From DASQPR01 sp035263025 (GTDB lineage: Bacteria; Actinomycetota; Actinomycetes; Mycobacteriales; Micromonosporaceae), in contig DATFRR010000044.1 in the NCBI GenBank assembly GCA_035263025.1, forward strand, positions 1 through 41,863: 41,863 bases of DNA, given 5' to 3'. Every line of letters begins with the position of its first letter. Position 1 is the first letter of the stretch. Shown piece after piece: positions 26,977 through 34,721 of this stretch. The notes beneath the pieces were generated by a model that was not told the origin of the DNA, did no database searches, and saw only the letters and a program-made list of their open reading frames with translations. The translations under genes and the position numbers were made by a program.

Positions 26977-27618
26977 GTGATCCGAGTCTTTTTGCTAGAC
27001 GACCACGAGGTCGTCCGCCGTGGCATCGCCGACCTGTTGACGGCCGCCGGCGACGTCGAGATCGTCGGCGAGTCGGGGTCGGCCGCCGAGGCCGCGCGCC
27101 GCATTCCCGCGCTGCGGCCGGATGTGATGGTGCTCGACGCCCGGCTGCCGGACGGCAACGGCATCGACGTCTGCCGCGACGTGCGGGCGATCGACCCGAC
27201 GATCCAGGGGCTGATCCTGACCTCGTACGAGGACGACGAGGCGCTGTTCGCCGCCATCATGGCGGGCGCCGCCGGCTACGTGCTCAAGCAGATCCGCGGC
27301 ACCGACCTCGTGGACGCGGTCACGCGAGTGGCGGCCGGTCAGTCGCTGCTGGACCCGGCGGTCACCGCGCGGGTGCTCGAGCGCATCCGATCCGGCGTGC
27401 AGCAGCCGCCCGAACTCAAGGCGCTCACCGATCAGGAACGGCGAATCCTGGAATACGTCGCACAGGGCCTCACGAACCACGAGATCGCGCAGAAGATGTT
27501 CCTCGCCGACAAGACCGTGAAGAACTACGTGTCGAGCGTGCTCGCCAAGCTTGGGCTCGAACGGCGTACGCAAGCCGCCGTGTTGGCCACCAAGCTTCTC
27601 GGCGAGCACCAGCGCTGA
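26977..27618 (+). CDS. dosR: DosR/DevR-type hypoxia response regulator
   Basis: 213 residues from GTG 26977; the N-terminus VIRVFLLDDHEVVRRGIADLL aligns at once with the mycobacterial protein (from memory). The receiver domain has acidic pair D8/D9, phospho-Asp54 in MVLDARLPDG, LTSYEDDE and the Lys of GYVLKQIRG. The DNA-binding domain contains LTDQERRIL, QGLTNHEIAQKMFLADKT and VKNYVSSVLAKLGLERRTQ; the Lys-x-x-Lys-Asn contact residues of DosR (TVKNYVS) are kept. It is followed after 22 bp by the CBS-BON gene, probably one transcript, and faced by an Acg gene. It should bind the GGGNC-N4-GNCCC sites seen around it. Phosphorylation would come from the GAF kinase encoded convergently at 28404-30197. 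Confidence 0.93.
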   Translation: MIRVFLLDDHEVVRRGIADLLTAAGDVEIVGESGSAAEAARRIPALRPDVMVLDARLPDGNGIDVCRDVRAIDPTIQGLILTSYEDDEALFAAIMAGAAGYVLKQIRGTDLVDAVTRVAAGQSLLDPAVTARVLERIRSGVQQPPELKALTDQERRILEYVAQGLTNHEIAQKMFLADKTVKNYVSSVLAKLGLERRTQAAVLATKLLGEHQR

Positions 27619-27640
27619 GGCCGGACAAGGAGCATATGCG

Positions 27641-28318
27641 ATGACGCGCTGGACGGTCGCCGACGTGATGCGCCGCGAGGTGATCGCGGTCGCGCCGGAC
27701 ACCGGCCTGCGACGCGTCGCCGACATGCTCGTCACACACGCCATTTCGGCCGTGCCCGTGGTCGACACGGTCGGCCGCGTGCTCGGCGTCGTCTCCGAAG
27801 CGGACCTGCTCGGCAAGCTGGAATACGCCGATCGCGCGCCGCATCACGCCCTGGCCGCGCGACGGGTACGCAGCGGCAGCCGGCGGGTGCTCGGCGACAC
27901 TGCGGCGGCGTTGATGACCGCGCCTGCGATCACGATCTGCGCCGAGGCGAGCGTGTCGGGCGCCGCTCGCCTGATGGATGCCGCGCGCGTCAAGCGATTG
28001 CCCGTTGTCGACACCGACGGCCGGCTCGTCGGCGTGATTTCGCGCCGGGACCTCGTTCGGCTGTTTACCCGCGAGGACGCCGACGTAGCGACGACCGTGG
28101 CGGACCATCTCCACGACCTCGGCGTCCACGAGAGCGGTGTGGTGGCAAGCGTGTCACGGGGCGTCGTCACGTTGCATGGCACTGTCACGCGGCCCGCCAC
28201 GGCGACCGCGATCGTGAGCGTCGTCGCGGCGATCCCCGGCGTGGTCGACGTGGTCTCCGACATCGCGGTCGCACCAGCCGACGGTGCGCACGCTCCGACG
28301 ACCGTTGCGAGCGCGTGA
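27641..28318 (+). CDS. CBS-CBS-BON domain protein
   Basis: 225 residues from ATG 27641 (AAGGAG upstream). Two CBS motifs occupy residues 5-60 (VADVMRREVIAVAPDTGL, ISAVPVVDTVGRVLGVVSEADLL) and 80-140 (ALMTAPAITICAEASV, VKRLPVVDTDGRLVGVISRRDLV). A BON domain follows (VASVSRGVVTLHGTVTRP to the end). CBS pairs bind adenine nucleotides and sense energy charge; BON domains contact membranes or other macromolecules. In M. tuberculosis a CBS-pair protein (Rv2626c, HRP1) is a strong DosR target, so this may be its equivalent with an added BON domain. It is probably co-transcribed with dosR. Confidence 0.88.
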   Translation: MTRWTVADVMRREVIAVAPDTGLRRVADMLVTHAISAVPVVDTVGRVLGVVSEADLLGKLEYADRAPHHALAARRVRSGSRRVLGDTAAALMTAPAITICAEASVSGAARLMDAARVKRLPVVDTDGRLVGVISRRDLVRLFTREDADVATTVADHLHDLGVHESGVVASVSRGVVTLHGTVTRPATATAIVSVVAAIPGVVDVVSDIAVAPADGAHAPTTVASA

Positions 28319-28343
28319 GGCCGGGCCGGGCTCGGCCGGGCCT
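28318..28343. terminator. GC hairpin between the CBS-BON and DosS-like genes
   Basis: Arms AGGCCGGGCCG and CGGCCGGGCCT (one mismatch) around GGCT, starting at the CBS-BON stop codon in the 85-bp gap between convergent genes. No T-run follows. Confidence 0.4.
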
Positions 28344-28403
28344 GGCAGGGCCGTGCCGCGGCTTTGCGGTGGCTTGGGCGGAGTTAGCTGGGCTCGGTTG
28401 GGC

Positions 28404-30197
28404 TCAGCTCCCCGAAGGCAGCGGAACCGTCCAGGTGACCACCGTCCCGCCGGTGTCGGCACCCGACATCGCGAAAGTACCGCCGTGCTGCTCGGCCCGG
28501 CGGCGCATGTTCGGCACTCCGTTGCCGCCGTGACTGTGACCGGCACCGGGCGCGGTTTCCGGCGCACCGGTCGGGCGCGGAACGGCGACACCGACGCCAT
28601 CGTCGGCAACGCGTACGGTCAGCGTTCGGTCCGCGAGGGCCACCTCAACCGTCGCTCGCGTCGCGCGCGCGTGACGTGCCACATTGGACAGTGCCTCCCG
28701 GACGACCGCCACCACGTCGGATCGTACGGCGTCCGGCACCGCGTGGTCCACCGGGCCGGTGGTCCGCAGGCTCGGCCGGAATCCCAACGCCGGCGCGGCA
28801 TCGTCGATCGCGGTGATCACGTCGCCACGCAACGACGCCGCGACTGGCGTGCGCAACTCGAAGATCGCCCGCCGGATGTCGCGGATCGTCGTGTCGAGCT
28901 CGTCGACCGCCTTGTCGACCCGGATGCGTACGTCGTCCCGCACTATCAGCGGCGTCGTGGACTGCAAACCGAGGCCGGTCGCGAACAGCCGTTGTATGAC
29001 GACGTCGTGCAGATCCCGGGCGATGCGTTCGCGATCCTCGAGCACCATCAACTGTTGCCGCTCGTCCTGCGCGCGGACCCGGTCGAGGGCGAGCGCGGCC
29101 TGGGACGCGAACGTCGTGATCATGTTGATGTCGGTGTCGCTGGCAAATCCGTCGGCATCGGCCGGCAGCGCCAGCACGAGGATGCCCTGCACGGATCCGG
29201 ACGCCGCGAGCGGAGCGAGGAGCGCGGCACCGGAGTGAAGGTCGACGGGCCACGGCGCGGCCGCCCCGACGTCCGGCACGATGACGTGCTCGCCTCGCTC
29301 GAGTACGGTGTCCAGCGCCGTACCGGCCACCGATACCGCGATACCGCCCAGCTCAACCGGCCCTGGCGCGACGACTTCCACGCATAGCGCTTCGGGATCG
29401 TCGTCGCGGCGCAGCAGGATGAGCACCGACGCCGCGTCCGCCACGTCGCGCGCACGGTCGGCGACAAGTTGCAGAGCGGCGCGCCGATCCACCTCGCCAA
29501 GCAGCGCCGCGGTGATCTCCATGGTGGCCTCGAGCCAGCGCTGCCGCCGGTTCGCGGTCTCGTAGAGGCGCGCGTTGTCGATGGCCACCCCGGCCGCCGT
29601 GGCGAGCGCGACCACGACCTGCTCGTCGTCGTCACTGAACTCGTCGGCGCCCTGCTTCTCGGTCAGGTAAAGGTTTCCGTACACCTGGTCCCGAATGCGG
29701 ATGGGTACGCCGAGGAAGCTGCGCATGACCGGATGGTTCGGCGGAAAGCCGAACGACCGCGGGTGCTCGCTGATGTCGGCCAGCCGCACCGGCCACGGCT
29801 CATCGATGAGCAGACCGAGTATCCCCCGTCCGGTGGGCAGGTCGCCGATCTCCTCGCGCTGTTGCACGGTGATGCCGTCGGTGATGAATTCGACCAGCCG
29901 TCGATCGGTGCCGATCACGCCGAGCGCACCGTAGCGTGCGCCGGCCAGGCCGCACGCCGCCACGACAATGCGTCGAAGCGTGCTGTTCAAGTCGAGGTTG
30001 CTGCCGATGCCGACGACCGCCTGCAACAGCGACGACAGCCGTTCCCGGCTGGTCATCACCTCGCCGACGCGGTCGAGCAACTCCTGAAGCAGCGCGTCGA
30101 GTCGCACACGCGAGAGCGCCGCGATATCCAGGGTCGGCGTCGGCCGCCGGTCATCACCTAGCCGGGCGCCATCGTCGCCGTCGCGCGGGCCTGCCAC
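28404..30197 (-). CDS. dosS: DosS/DosT-type GAF-GAF haem sensor histidine kinase
   Basis: 597 residues from GTG 30197 (GTG 30215 would add six). Mycobacterial DosS/DosT are about 575. After a helical lead (LSRVRLDALLQELLDRVGEV), GAF-A spans about 65-210 and GAF-B about 225-375. GAF-A keeps FGFPPNHPVMRSFLGVP with His155 in the place of the haem-ligating His149 of DosS, and NLYLTEK with Tyr177 at the place of the distal Tyr171. The kinase core has RIARDLHDVVIQRLF (phospho-His397) and ATP motifs VREALSNVARHA, DDGVGVAV and GGNGVPNM. It should sense O2, NO or CO through haem and phosphorylate the adjacent DosR. It is convergent with the CBS-BON gene and divergent from Acg copy 2. Confidence 0.9.
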   Translation of the reverse strand: MAGPRDGDDGARLGDDRRPTPTLDIAALSRVRLDALLQELLDRVGEVMTSRERLSSLLQAVVGIGSNLDLNSTLRRIVVAACGLAGARYGALGVIGTDRRLVEFITDGITVQQREEIGDLPTGRGILGLLIDEPWPVRLADISEHPRSFGFPPNHPVMRSFLGVPIRIRDQVYGNLYLTEKQGADEFSDDDEQVVVALATAAGVAIDNARLYETANRRQRWLEATMEITAALLGEVDRRAALQLVADRARDVADAASVLILLRRDDDPEALCVEVVAPGPVELGGIAVSVAGTALDTVLERGEHVIVPDVGAAAPWPVDLHSGAALLAPLAASGSVQGILVLALPADADGFASDTDINMITTFASQAALALDRVRAQDERQQLMVLEDRERIARDLHDVVIQRLFATGLGLQSTTPLIVRDDVRIRVDKAVDELDTTIRDIRRAIFELRTPVAASLRGDVITAIDDAAPALGFRPSLRTTGPVDHAVPDAVRSDVVAVVREALSNVARHARATRATVEVALADRTLTVRVADDGVGVAVPRPTGAPETAPGAGHSHGGNGVPNMRRRAEQHGGTFAMSGADTGGTVVTWTVPLPSGS

Positions 30198-30294
30198 GAC
30201 CCGGATCGTACCCACCGCCGCGGCAACGGTTGCGACCGACGGCTGCCCGCCATCATGGGCACGCAAACGTTGGCTGGCCGCCAAAGCGGCGTCG

Positions 30295-30330
30295 GGGCCG
30301 ATCGGCCCTCCCAGCCGGGTCCGGCGGCCC
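30295..30330. promoter_or_regulatory. Tandem DosR-type boxes between the kinase and second Acg gene
   Basis: GGGCCGATCGGCCC (30295-30308, a perfect 14-bp palindrome) and GGGTCCGGCGGCCC (30317-30330), centres 22 bp apart, matching the spacing of the pair at 25727-25763. They are about 80-117 bp before the Acg start and about 100-130 bp before the kinase start. These GC-only sites fit less closely than the 25727 pair, so chance in GC-rich DNA is possible. Confidence 0.45.
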
Positions 30331-30411
30331 TGCCCACAACGTGCTTGCGAGCGCTGCACTGGAGCATGTCCTCGATCTGCCACCGGACGCACGGATGCTG
30401 GGAGATGCGCC

Positions 30412-31383
30412 ATGACCGATGCGCTGACCATTGACCGTGCGACGTTCCGAGCCGCCGTCACCGACGCGATCCGCGCGCCGTCGATGTATAACGAGCAGCC
30501 ATGGCGGTTCCGGCTCGTGGACGGCGCCATCGAGGTCCGCATCGATCCGTATCGCGCGCTTCCGGTCGCCGACCCGAGCGGGTGGGCGGCGCGCGTCGCC
30601 TGCGGCGCCGCGGTGACCAACATCCGGCTGCGGCTGGCCGTGCTCGGCATCCGCACGGCGGTAAGGATCCGGCCGACCGGGCGTGACGGAGACCTGGCGG
30701 CGCACGTCTCGGCGGACGGTGCGGTCACCCCGACACCGGCCGACCGTGCGCTGTGCGCGGCGATCCCCCGCCGGCACAGCAACCGACGGCCGTTCGCGGA
30801 CGCGCCGGTGCCACGTGCCGCTCGCGCGCGGATGCAACACGTCGTCGAGGCGTCGGGTGGTTGGCTCGCGCTCACCGACGAACGGCATCGCGTCGCGCAG
30901 TTCGCCGACATCATCGCCGCCGCCGAGCGCGCGCTCCGGGACGATCCCGGGTACGTCGCCGAGATGCGTACGTGGACCGGGCGCGCCGGCGGTGACCCGG
31001 TCGGCATCCCGGTCCACAACGCCGGAGTCGAGCCCGCTGGCCAGGACCTGTTGGCGATGCGCGACTACGGCGCACCGCCGCGGGCACCCGGCCGCGACTT
31101 CGAATCCGATCCGCTGGTTGCCGTGCTCGGCACCATCGACGACCGGCCGGACGACGACGTGGCGGCCGGCATGATGCTGCAGACATTGCTGCTTGCCGCG
31201 ACCGACGAACGCCTCGCGGCGTCCATGTTGTCGCAGCCGATCGAGGTGCCCGCATATCGGCGCGCGCTCGGCGATGCGACCGGTCGTCGCGGTGCGGCGC
31301 AAATGATCGTGCGGATCGGCTATGGCCAGCCGACCACCGCCACGCCACGCCGCCCGATCGACGACGTGATCGACCTCAGCTAA
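30412..31383 (+). CDS. Acg-family nitroreductase-like protein (second copy)
   Basis: 323 residues from ATG 30412 (GGGAG upstream). It shares with the first copy the N-terminal APSMYNEQPWRFR motif, the HSNRRPFADAPVP motif and the C-terminal MLQTLLLAATDERLAASML region. It is 43 residues shorter than the first copy and lacks its low-complexity tail, so it is a divergent paralogue rather than a recent duplicate. It is probably DosR-regulated from the paired boxes upstream. Its 3' end overlaps the convergent M56 peptidase gene by eight bases, so there is no room for a separate terminator. Confidence 0.87.
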   Translation: MTDALTIDRATFRAAVTDAIRAPSMYNEQPWRFRLVDGAIEVRIDPYRALPVADPSGWAARVACGAAVTNIRLRLAVLGIRTAVRIRPTGRDGDLAAHVSADGAVTPTPADRALCAAIPRRHSNRRPFADAPVPRAARARMQHVVEASGGWLALTDERHRVAQFADIIAAAERALRDDPGYVAEMRTWTGRAGGDPVGIPVHNAGVEPAGQDLLAMRDYGAPPRAPGRDFESDPLVAVLGTIDDRPDDDVAAGMMLQTLLLAATDERLAASMLSQPIEVPAYRRALGDATGRRGAAQMIVRIGYGQPTTATPRRPIDDVIDLS

Positions 31384-32296
31384 CGGCCTGGGCGGTGTCC
31401 AGCAGTCCGTCCGCCGAACGCTGCATGATGACCGCGGCGACGATCGCGGCCACCACCATCAGGCCGAGTGCCACGGTCGCTACGACGTTGCGCCGCGGTT
31501 GCGGGGCGAGCATCGCGCGTACGCGCTCGGGGACATTGCTGGCCGTGGCGTGCAGGACAAGTTCGCCCGCGACGATGCTGCCGTGCTTACGCAGTAAGGC
31601 GGCCCGCGCGAGCGTACGCGCGACGAGGCGTCGGTCGCCCACCTCGCGGGCGGCGTCCTCGTCGGCCCACCGCTCGATAGCGTGACTCATCGCTCGCCCC
31701 GGCCCGCGCAACAGTGGGTTCGCGGCAACGGCGACGTCGGACGCGAGCGCCCACCACAGGTGGCCGTGGCGTCCGTGAGACCGTTCGTGTGCGAACACCG
31801 CGCGCCGCTCCGGCGACGACAGCGCGTCGAGCAATCCGGAACTCACCACAATGCGGCCGCCGCGTCGTCCCGGCATGGTGAACGCCTCGACGCGGCTATC
31901 GCGAATCACCAAGACGCGGCGCGACCCTCGTCCGCATCGGTCCACGGCGGCTCGCACCCGGCCAAGTGAGCGCAACCGGCGGGTCAGCAGCACCGCGGCG
32001 GCGGCGACGCAACAGCACACCACCACCACGCACGCGACCCCGACTGACGGCGGAATCGGATCGGACGCGCGCAGCTTGGTCGGCGACCACGCACCGAGCC
32101 GCGCGATCCTCGGCCGTTGCGCCAGCCACACAAACGCCGCCGAGGACAGCACGAAAACACCGGCACCGGCCATCGCGACCAGACCGAATCCCATCAGGCG
32201 AGCGCCCAGCGCGGGTGGCATGCGTTCGACCAACCCTGGTGCCGCGGCCGCGAACAACAGGCAGAGGGCGAGGTAGCTCACCACCGAGACGATCAT
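31376..32296 (-). CDS. BlaR1-like M56 family metallopeptidase
   Basis: 306 residues. Three membrane helices near 1-25, 35-60 and 82-104 precede a cytoplasmic peptidase domain with AVFAHERSHGRHGHL, an HExxH motif (HERSH), and the downstream ERWADEDAA carrying the third ligand. A last helix lies near 275-297. There is no C-terminal penicillin-binding sensor domain as in true BlaR1; this is the short form common in Actinobacteria. Its ATG overlaps the BlaI stop (ATGA, 32293-32296). The likely job is cleaving the BlaI-type repressor in response to an envelope signal. Confidence 0.88.
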   Translation of the reverse strand: MIVSVVSYLALCLLFAAAAPGLVERMPPALGARLMGFGLVAMAGAGVFVLSSAAFVWLAQRPRIARLGAWSPTKLRASDPIPPSVGVACVVVVCCCVAAAAVLLTRRLRSLGRVRAAVDRCGRGSRRVLVIRDSRVEAFTMPGRRGGRIVVSSGLLDALSSPERRAVFAHERSHGRHGHLWWALASDVAVAANPLLRGPGRAMSHAIERWADEDAAREVGDRRLVARTLARAALLRKHGSIVAGELVLHATASNVPERVRAMLAPQPRRNVVATVALGLMVVAAIVAAVIMQRSADGLLDTAQAVS

Positions 32297-32664
32297 GGTC
32301 GGTTGTCTCGGTCGGTGCCGTGCAGCAGGCCGAGCAGCATCGCTTCCTCGTCGTCGGAGAGCGTGTCGACAAAACGCGCCAGCGCGGCGACGCGATCCTC
32401 ACCGGCATCCATGATCCGGCGCATCCGGTGCGCGGTGACCTCGGCCTCGTCGCGCACCGCTGCGTATACGTGCGCCCGACCGCGGCGCTGCCGGATTGCC
32501 AGTCCCTTGTCGGCGAGACGGGTCAGCACCGTCATGACCGTCGTGTACGCCAGCGCATCGCTCAGCGCCTCGCGCACTTGCGCCGCCGACATCGGCCGCT
32601 CGGCGCCGGCCAGCACGGCCATGACCTCGGCTTCGAGGCTGCCTGACGGTCGGCGGCGTGCCAT
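32293..32664 (-). CDS. BlaI/CopY-family transcriptional repressor
   Basis: 123 residues from ATG 32664 (GAGGAG upstream). The winged helix carries the family motifs GSLEAEVMAVL, VREALSDALAYTTVMTVLTRLADKGL (around residues 30-60) and RGRAHVYAAV, followed by a C-terminal dimerisation helix with the cleavage region near residues 95-105. It sits first in the operon with the M56 peptidase. A perfect BlaI-like operator lies 17 bp upstream of its start, so it represses its own transcription and possibly the divergent glycosyltransferase operon. Confidence 0.9.
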   Translation of the reverse strand: MARRRPSGSLEAEVMAVLAGAERPMSAAQVREALSDALAYTTVMTVLTRLADKGLAIRQRRGRAHVYAAVRDEAEVTAHRMRRIMDAGEDRVAALARFVDTLSDDEEAMLLGLLHGTDRDNRP

Positions 32665-32680
32665 GCGGCCGCTCCTCAAT

Positions 32681-32699
32681 TACTACACAGGATGTAGTA
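32681..32699. promoter_or_regulatory. BlaI-type operator
   Basis: A perfect inverted repeat: TACTACA, five bases (CAGGA), TGTAGTA. It matches the TACA/TGTA core of BlaI/MecI operators. It lies 16 bp before the BlaI start codon and 80 bp before the divergent glycosyltransferase start. Confidence 0.85.
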
Positions 32700-32779
32700 G
32701 TACGGTCTGCCCGACCGAGTCTAGTGCGCCGCGCCCCACCGGCGGGAGCGGCGCTTCATCGAATCCTCAGGAGCGGCCG

Positions 32780-33943
32780 TTGCCCACGATCCTGCTGGTC
32801 TCGGCGAGCTTCGGCAGCGGTCACGACGTCGCGGCACGCCGGCTCGGCGAGCGACTCGCCGCGCTGGGCTTTGCGACTCGACAGGTCGACCTCCTGGAGT
32901 TGATGCCGCTGCACATCGGGCGGGCGCTGCGGCAGGCGTACCGCGTCCAGCTCGGTACGGTGCCGAACACCTGGAACGTGCTGTCGGACTGGATGGAGCA
33001 CCGCAGCGGCAAATGTGCCGCCACGTGGATCGGCAGCCTTGCGACGCGCCGGCTCCAGGAACTGATCTGTCCCGACACGGTGGCGGTGGTGTCGACCTAT
33101 CCGATGGCGAGCCAACTCCTCGGCCGGCTGCGCGCGGCCGGATCGTTGCCGGTCCCGGTCGTGACGTTACTGACGGACATGTCGGTGCATCGACTCTGGG
33201 TGGCGGACGGCGTCGACGCCCACATCGCGTTGGACGACGTCGCTGGCGATGCGGCGGATCGCCTAGGTGCCGCCAACGTCCGGGTGTGCTCGCCGATCGT
33301 GCCGCCGATTTTTCGACCGGCCGAGCCCGGCGAGCAGGCGCAGGCACGTCGCAAATTCGGCCTGCCCCGATCGGAGACGCTCGCGCTGATCGTCACTGGA
33401 TCGTGGGGCGTCGGCGCGTTTCGCCAAACCGCTACCGACCTCGCCGCGACCGGTCTCGCCGTGCCTGTCGTCGCCTGCGGCCGCAACGAGCGTGGACGAT
33501 CGCGTTTGGCGGCGCGCGGCGTGGGCGTACCGCTCGGGTGGGTGGACGACATGGCAGCGCTGTTTCACGCCTGCGACATCGTGATACAGAGCGGTGGCGG
33601 CTGCTCGGTCCACGAGGCGCTCGCCTGCGGCCGACCGGTGCTGACCTACCGATGCCTGCCCGGCCACGGTCGAGGCAACGCCGCGAGGTTGGACGACGCG
33701 GGGTGGGCGCCATGGGTTCGACATCGGGCGGAGCTGCGCAATGCCGTGGCGACCGCGCTGCGGACCCCCGTCTTCGTGCCAGCCACGCCATTGGACGCCG
33801 CCCGGGTCGTCGCGGACCTCGTTGCTTCCGCGTCTGCGTCGGCGTCGGCCTCCTGGCTCGGCACCGCATCCGACCTCGCATCGACACCGGCGACCTTGCC
33901 CGGCGCCCGGTCCGATCGTCCGCGACCGCTGGTGTCGACGTGA
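32780..33943 (+). CDS. MGDG-synthase/UDP-glycosyltransferase-like protein (GT28-type)
   Basis: 387 residues from TTG 32780, which has GGAG six bases upstream and gives the family N-terminus LPTILLVSASFGSGHDVAARRL. The N-terminal acceptor domain (GSGH motif) and the C-terminal donor domain (VTGSWGVGAFRQ, LGWVDDMAALFHACDIVIQSGGGCSVHEALACGRPVLTY in parts, near residues 255-300) are those of diacylglycerol and undecaprenyl glycosyltransferases such as MgdA and MurG. It likely transfers a sugar from a nucleotide donor to a membrane lipid. The last 45 residues include an Ala-Ser repeat (nt 33824-33853) and look unstructured. It is followed after 22 bp by the deacetylase gene, which fits one envelope-modifying operon. 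Confidence 0.82.
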   Translation: MPTILLVSASFGSGHDVAARRLGERLAALGFATRQVDLLELMPLHIGRALRQAYRVQLGTVPNTWNVLSDWMEHRSGKCAATWIGSLATRRLQELICPDTVAVVSTYPMASQLLGRLRAAGSLPVPVVTLLTDMSVHRLWVADGVDAHIALDDVAGDAADRLGAANVRVCSPIVPPIFRPAEPGEQAQARRKFGLPRSETLALIVTGSWGVGAFRQTATDLAATGLAVPVVACGRNERGRSRLAARGVGVPLGWVDDMAALFHACDIVIQSGGGCSVHEALACGRPVLTYRCLPGHGRGNAARLDDAGWAPWVRHRAELRNAVATALRTPVFVPATPLDAARVVADLVASASASASASWLGTASDLASTPATLPGARSDRPRPLVST

Positions 33944-33965
33944 CCGCGGCAGTCAGGTTGCCGCC

Positions 33966-34673
33966 GTGAGGAAGGCGATCTGGGCCGCCGCCGTCGCGGT
34001 CGGCGCACATGCCGGTCCCGCGCTGACGACCGTTCCACCGCTGCGGGCGCGCCTTGCGCCTGGCCTGTCCGGCGTCGGTCGCCGCACCCACGTCGCGCTG
34101 ACCTTCGACGACGGGCCGGACCCCGACTACACCCCGGCTGTTCTGGACCGGCTCGACACGTTGGGCGTGCGGGCTACGTTCTTTCTGCTCGGTACGCAGG
34201 CCGCCAAGCACCCGGCGTTGGCCCGGGATCTCGCGGCCGCCGGGCACGAGATCGGACTACACGGGTACGAGCACCGATCGCTGCTGAGCCGCGGACCGTG
34301 CGCGACGCACCGTGACCTAACACGGGGACGCGAGGTGATCGAGGATCTCACCGGCATGCCGATTCGGTGGTGGCGACCGCCCTACGGCATCCTCACCGGC
34401 GCTGGAATCGTTGCCGCGCAACGGCTCAGGCTCACTCCGGTGCTATGGACCGCGTGGGGGCGAGACTGGACGGCCAGCGCGACCGCCGATTCCGTCCTCG
34501 CGACCGTACGCCGCGGGCTGCGGCCGGGCGGCACGGTGCTACTGCACGACTCGGACTGCACGTCGGCACCGGGTTCGTCGGCCGCAACGGTAGCGGCGCT
34601 TCCGCAACTCGTACGCGAGGTACGCGGCCGTGGGCTCGACATCGGCACGCTGCGCGAGCACATGAACGGCTGA
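33966..34673 (+). CDS. Polysaccharide deacetylase (NodB homology) family protein
   Basis: 235 residues from GTG 33966. NodB motifs are in order: MT1 LTFDDGPDPDYT, MT2 HEIGLHGYEH (His-x3-His type ligands), MT3 WWRPPYG and the C-terminal VLLHDSD. The family de-N-acetylates peptidoglycan or chitooligosaccharide using zinc. A weak hydrophobic N-terminus (IWAAAVAVGAHAGPAL) may act as an export signal or anchor. It lies 22 bp after the glycosyltransferase gene and probably shares its promoter and BlaI operator. Confidence 0.88.
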   Translation: MRKAIWAAAVAVGAHAGPALTTVPPLRARLAPGLSGVGRRTHVALTFDDGPDPDYTPAVLDRLDTLGVRATFFLLGTQAAKHPALARDLAAAGHEIGLHGYEHRSLLSRGPCATHRDLTRGREVIEDLTGMPIRWWRPPYGILTGAGIVAAQRLRLTPVLWTAWGRDWTASATADSVLATVRRGLRPGGTVLLHDSDCTSAPGSSAATVAALPQLVREVRGRGLDIGTLREHMNG

Positions 34674-34721
34674 GCGCGGCGTTGGTCAGTGATCGGCCGG
34701 TCTCGGGCGGCCGTACCGCCG

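Noticed and set aside
33824..33853. Ala-Ser codon repeat in the glycosyltransferase tail as a phase-variation tract
   Set aside because: The repeat is short and imperfect (six-base units with changing third positions), so slippage-based switching is unlikely.
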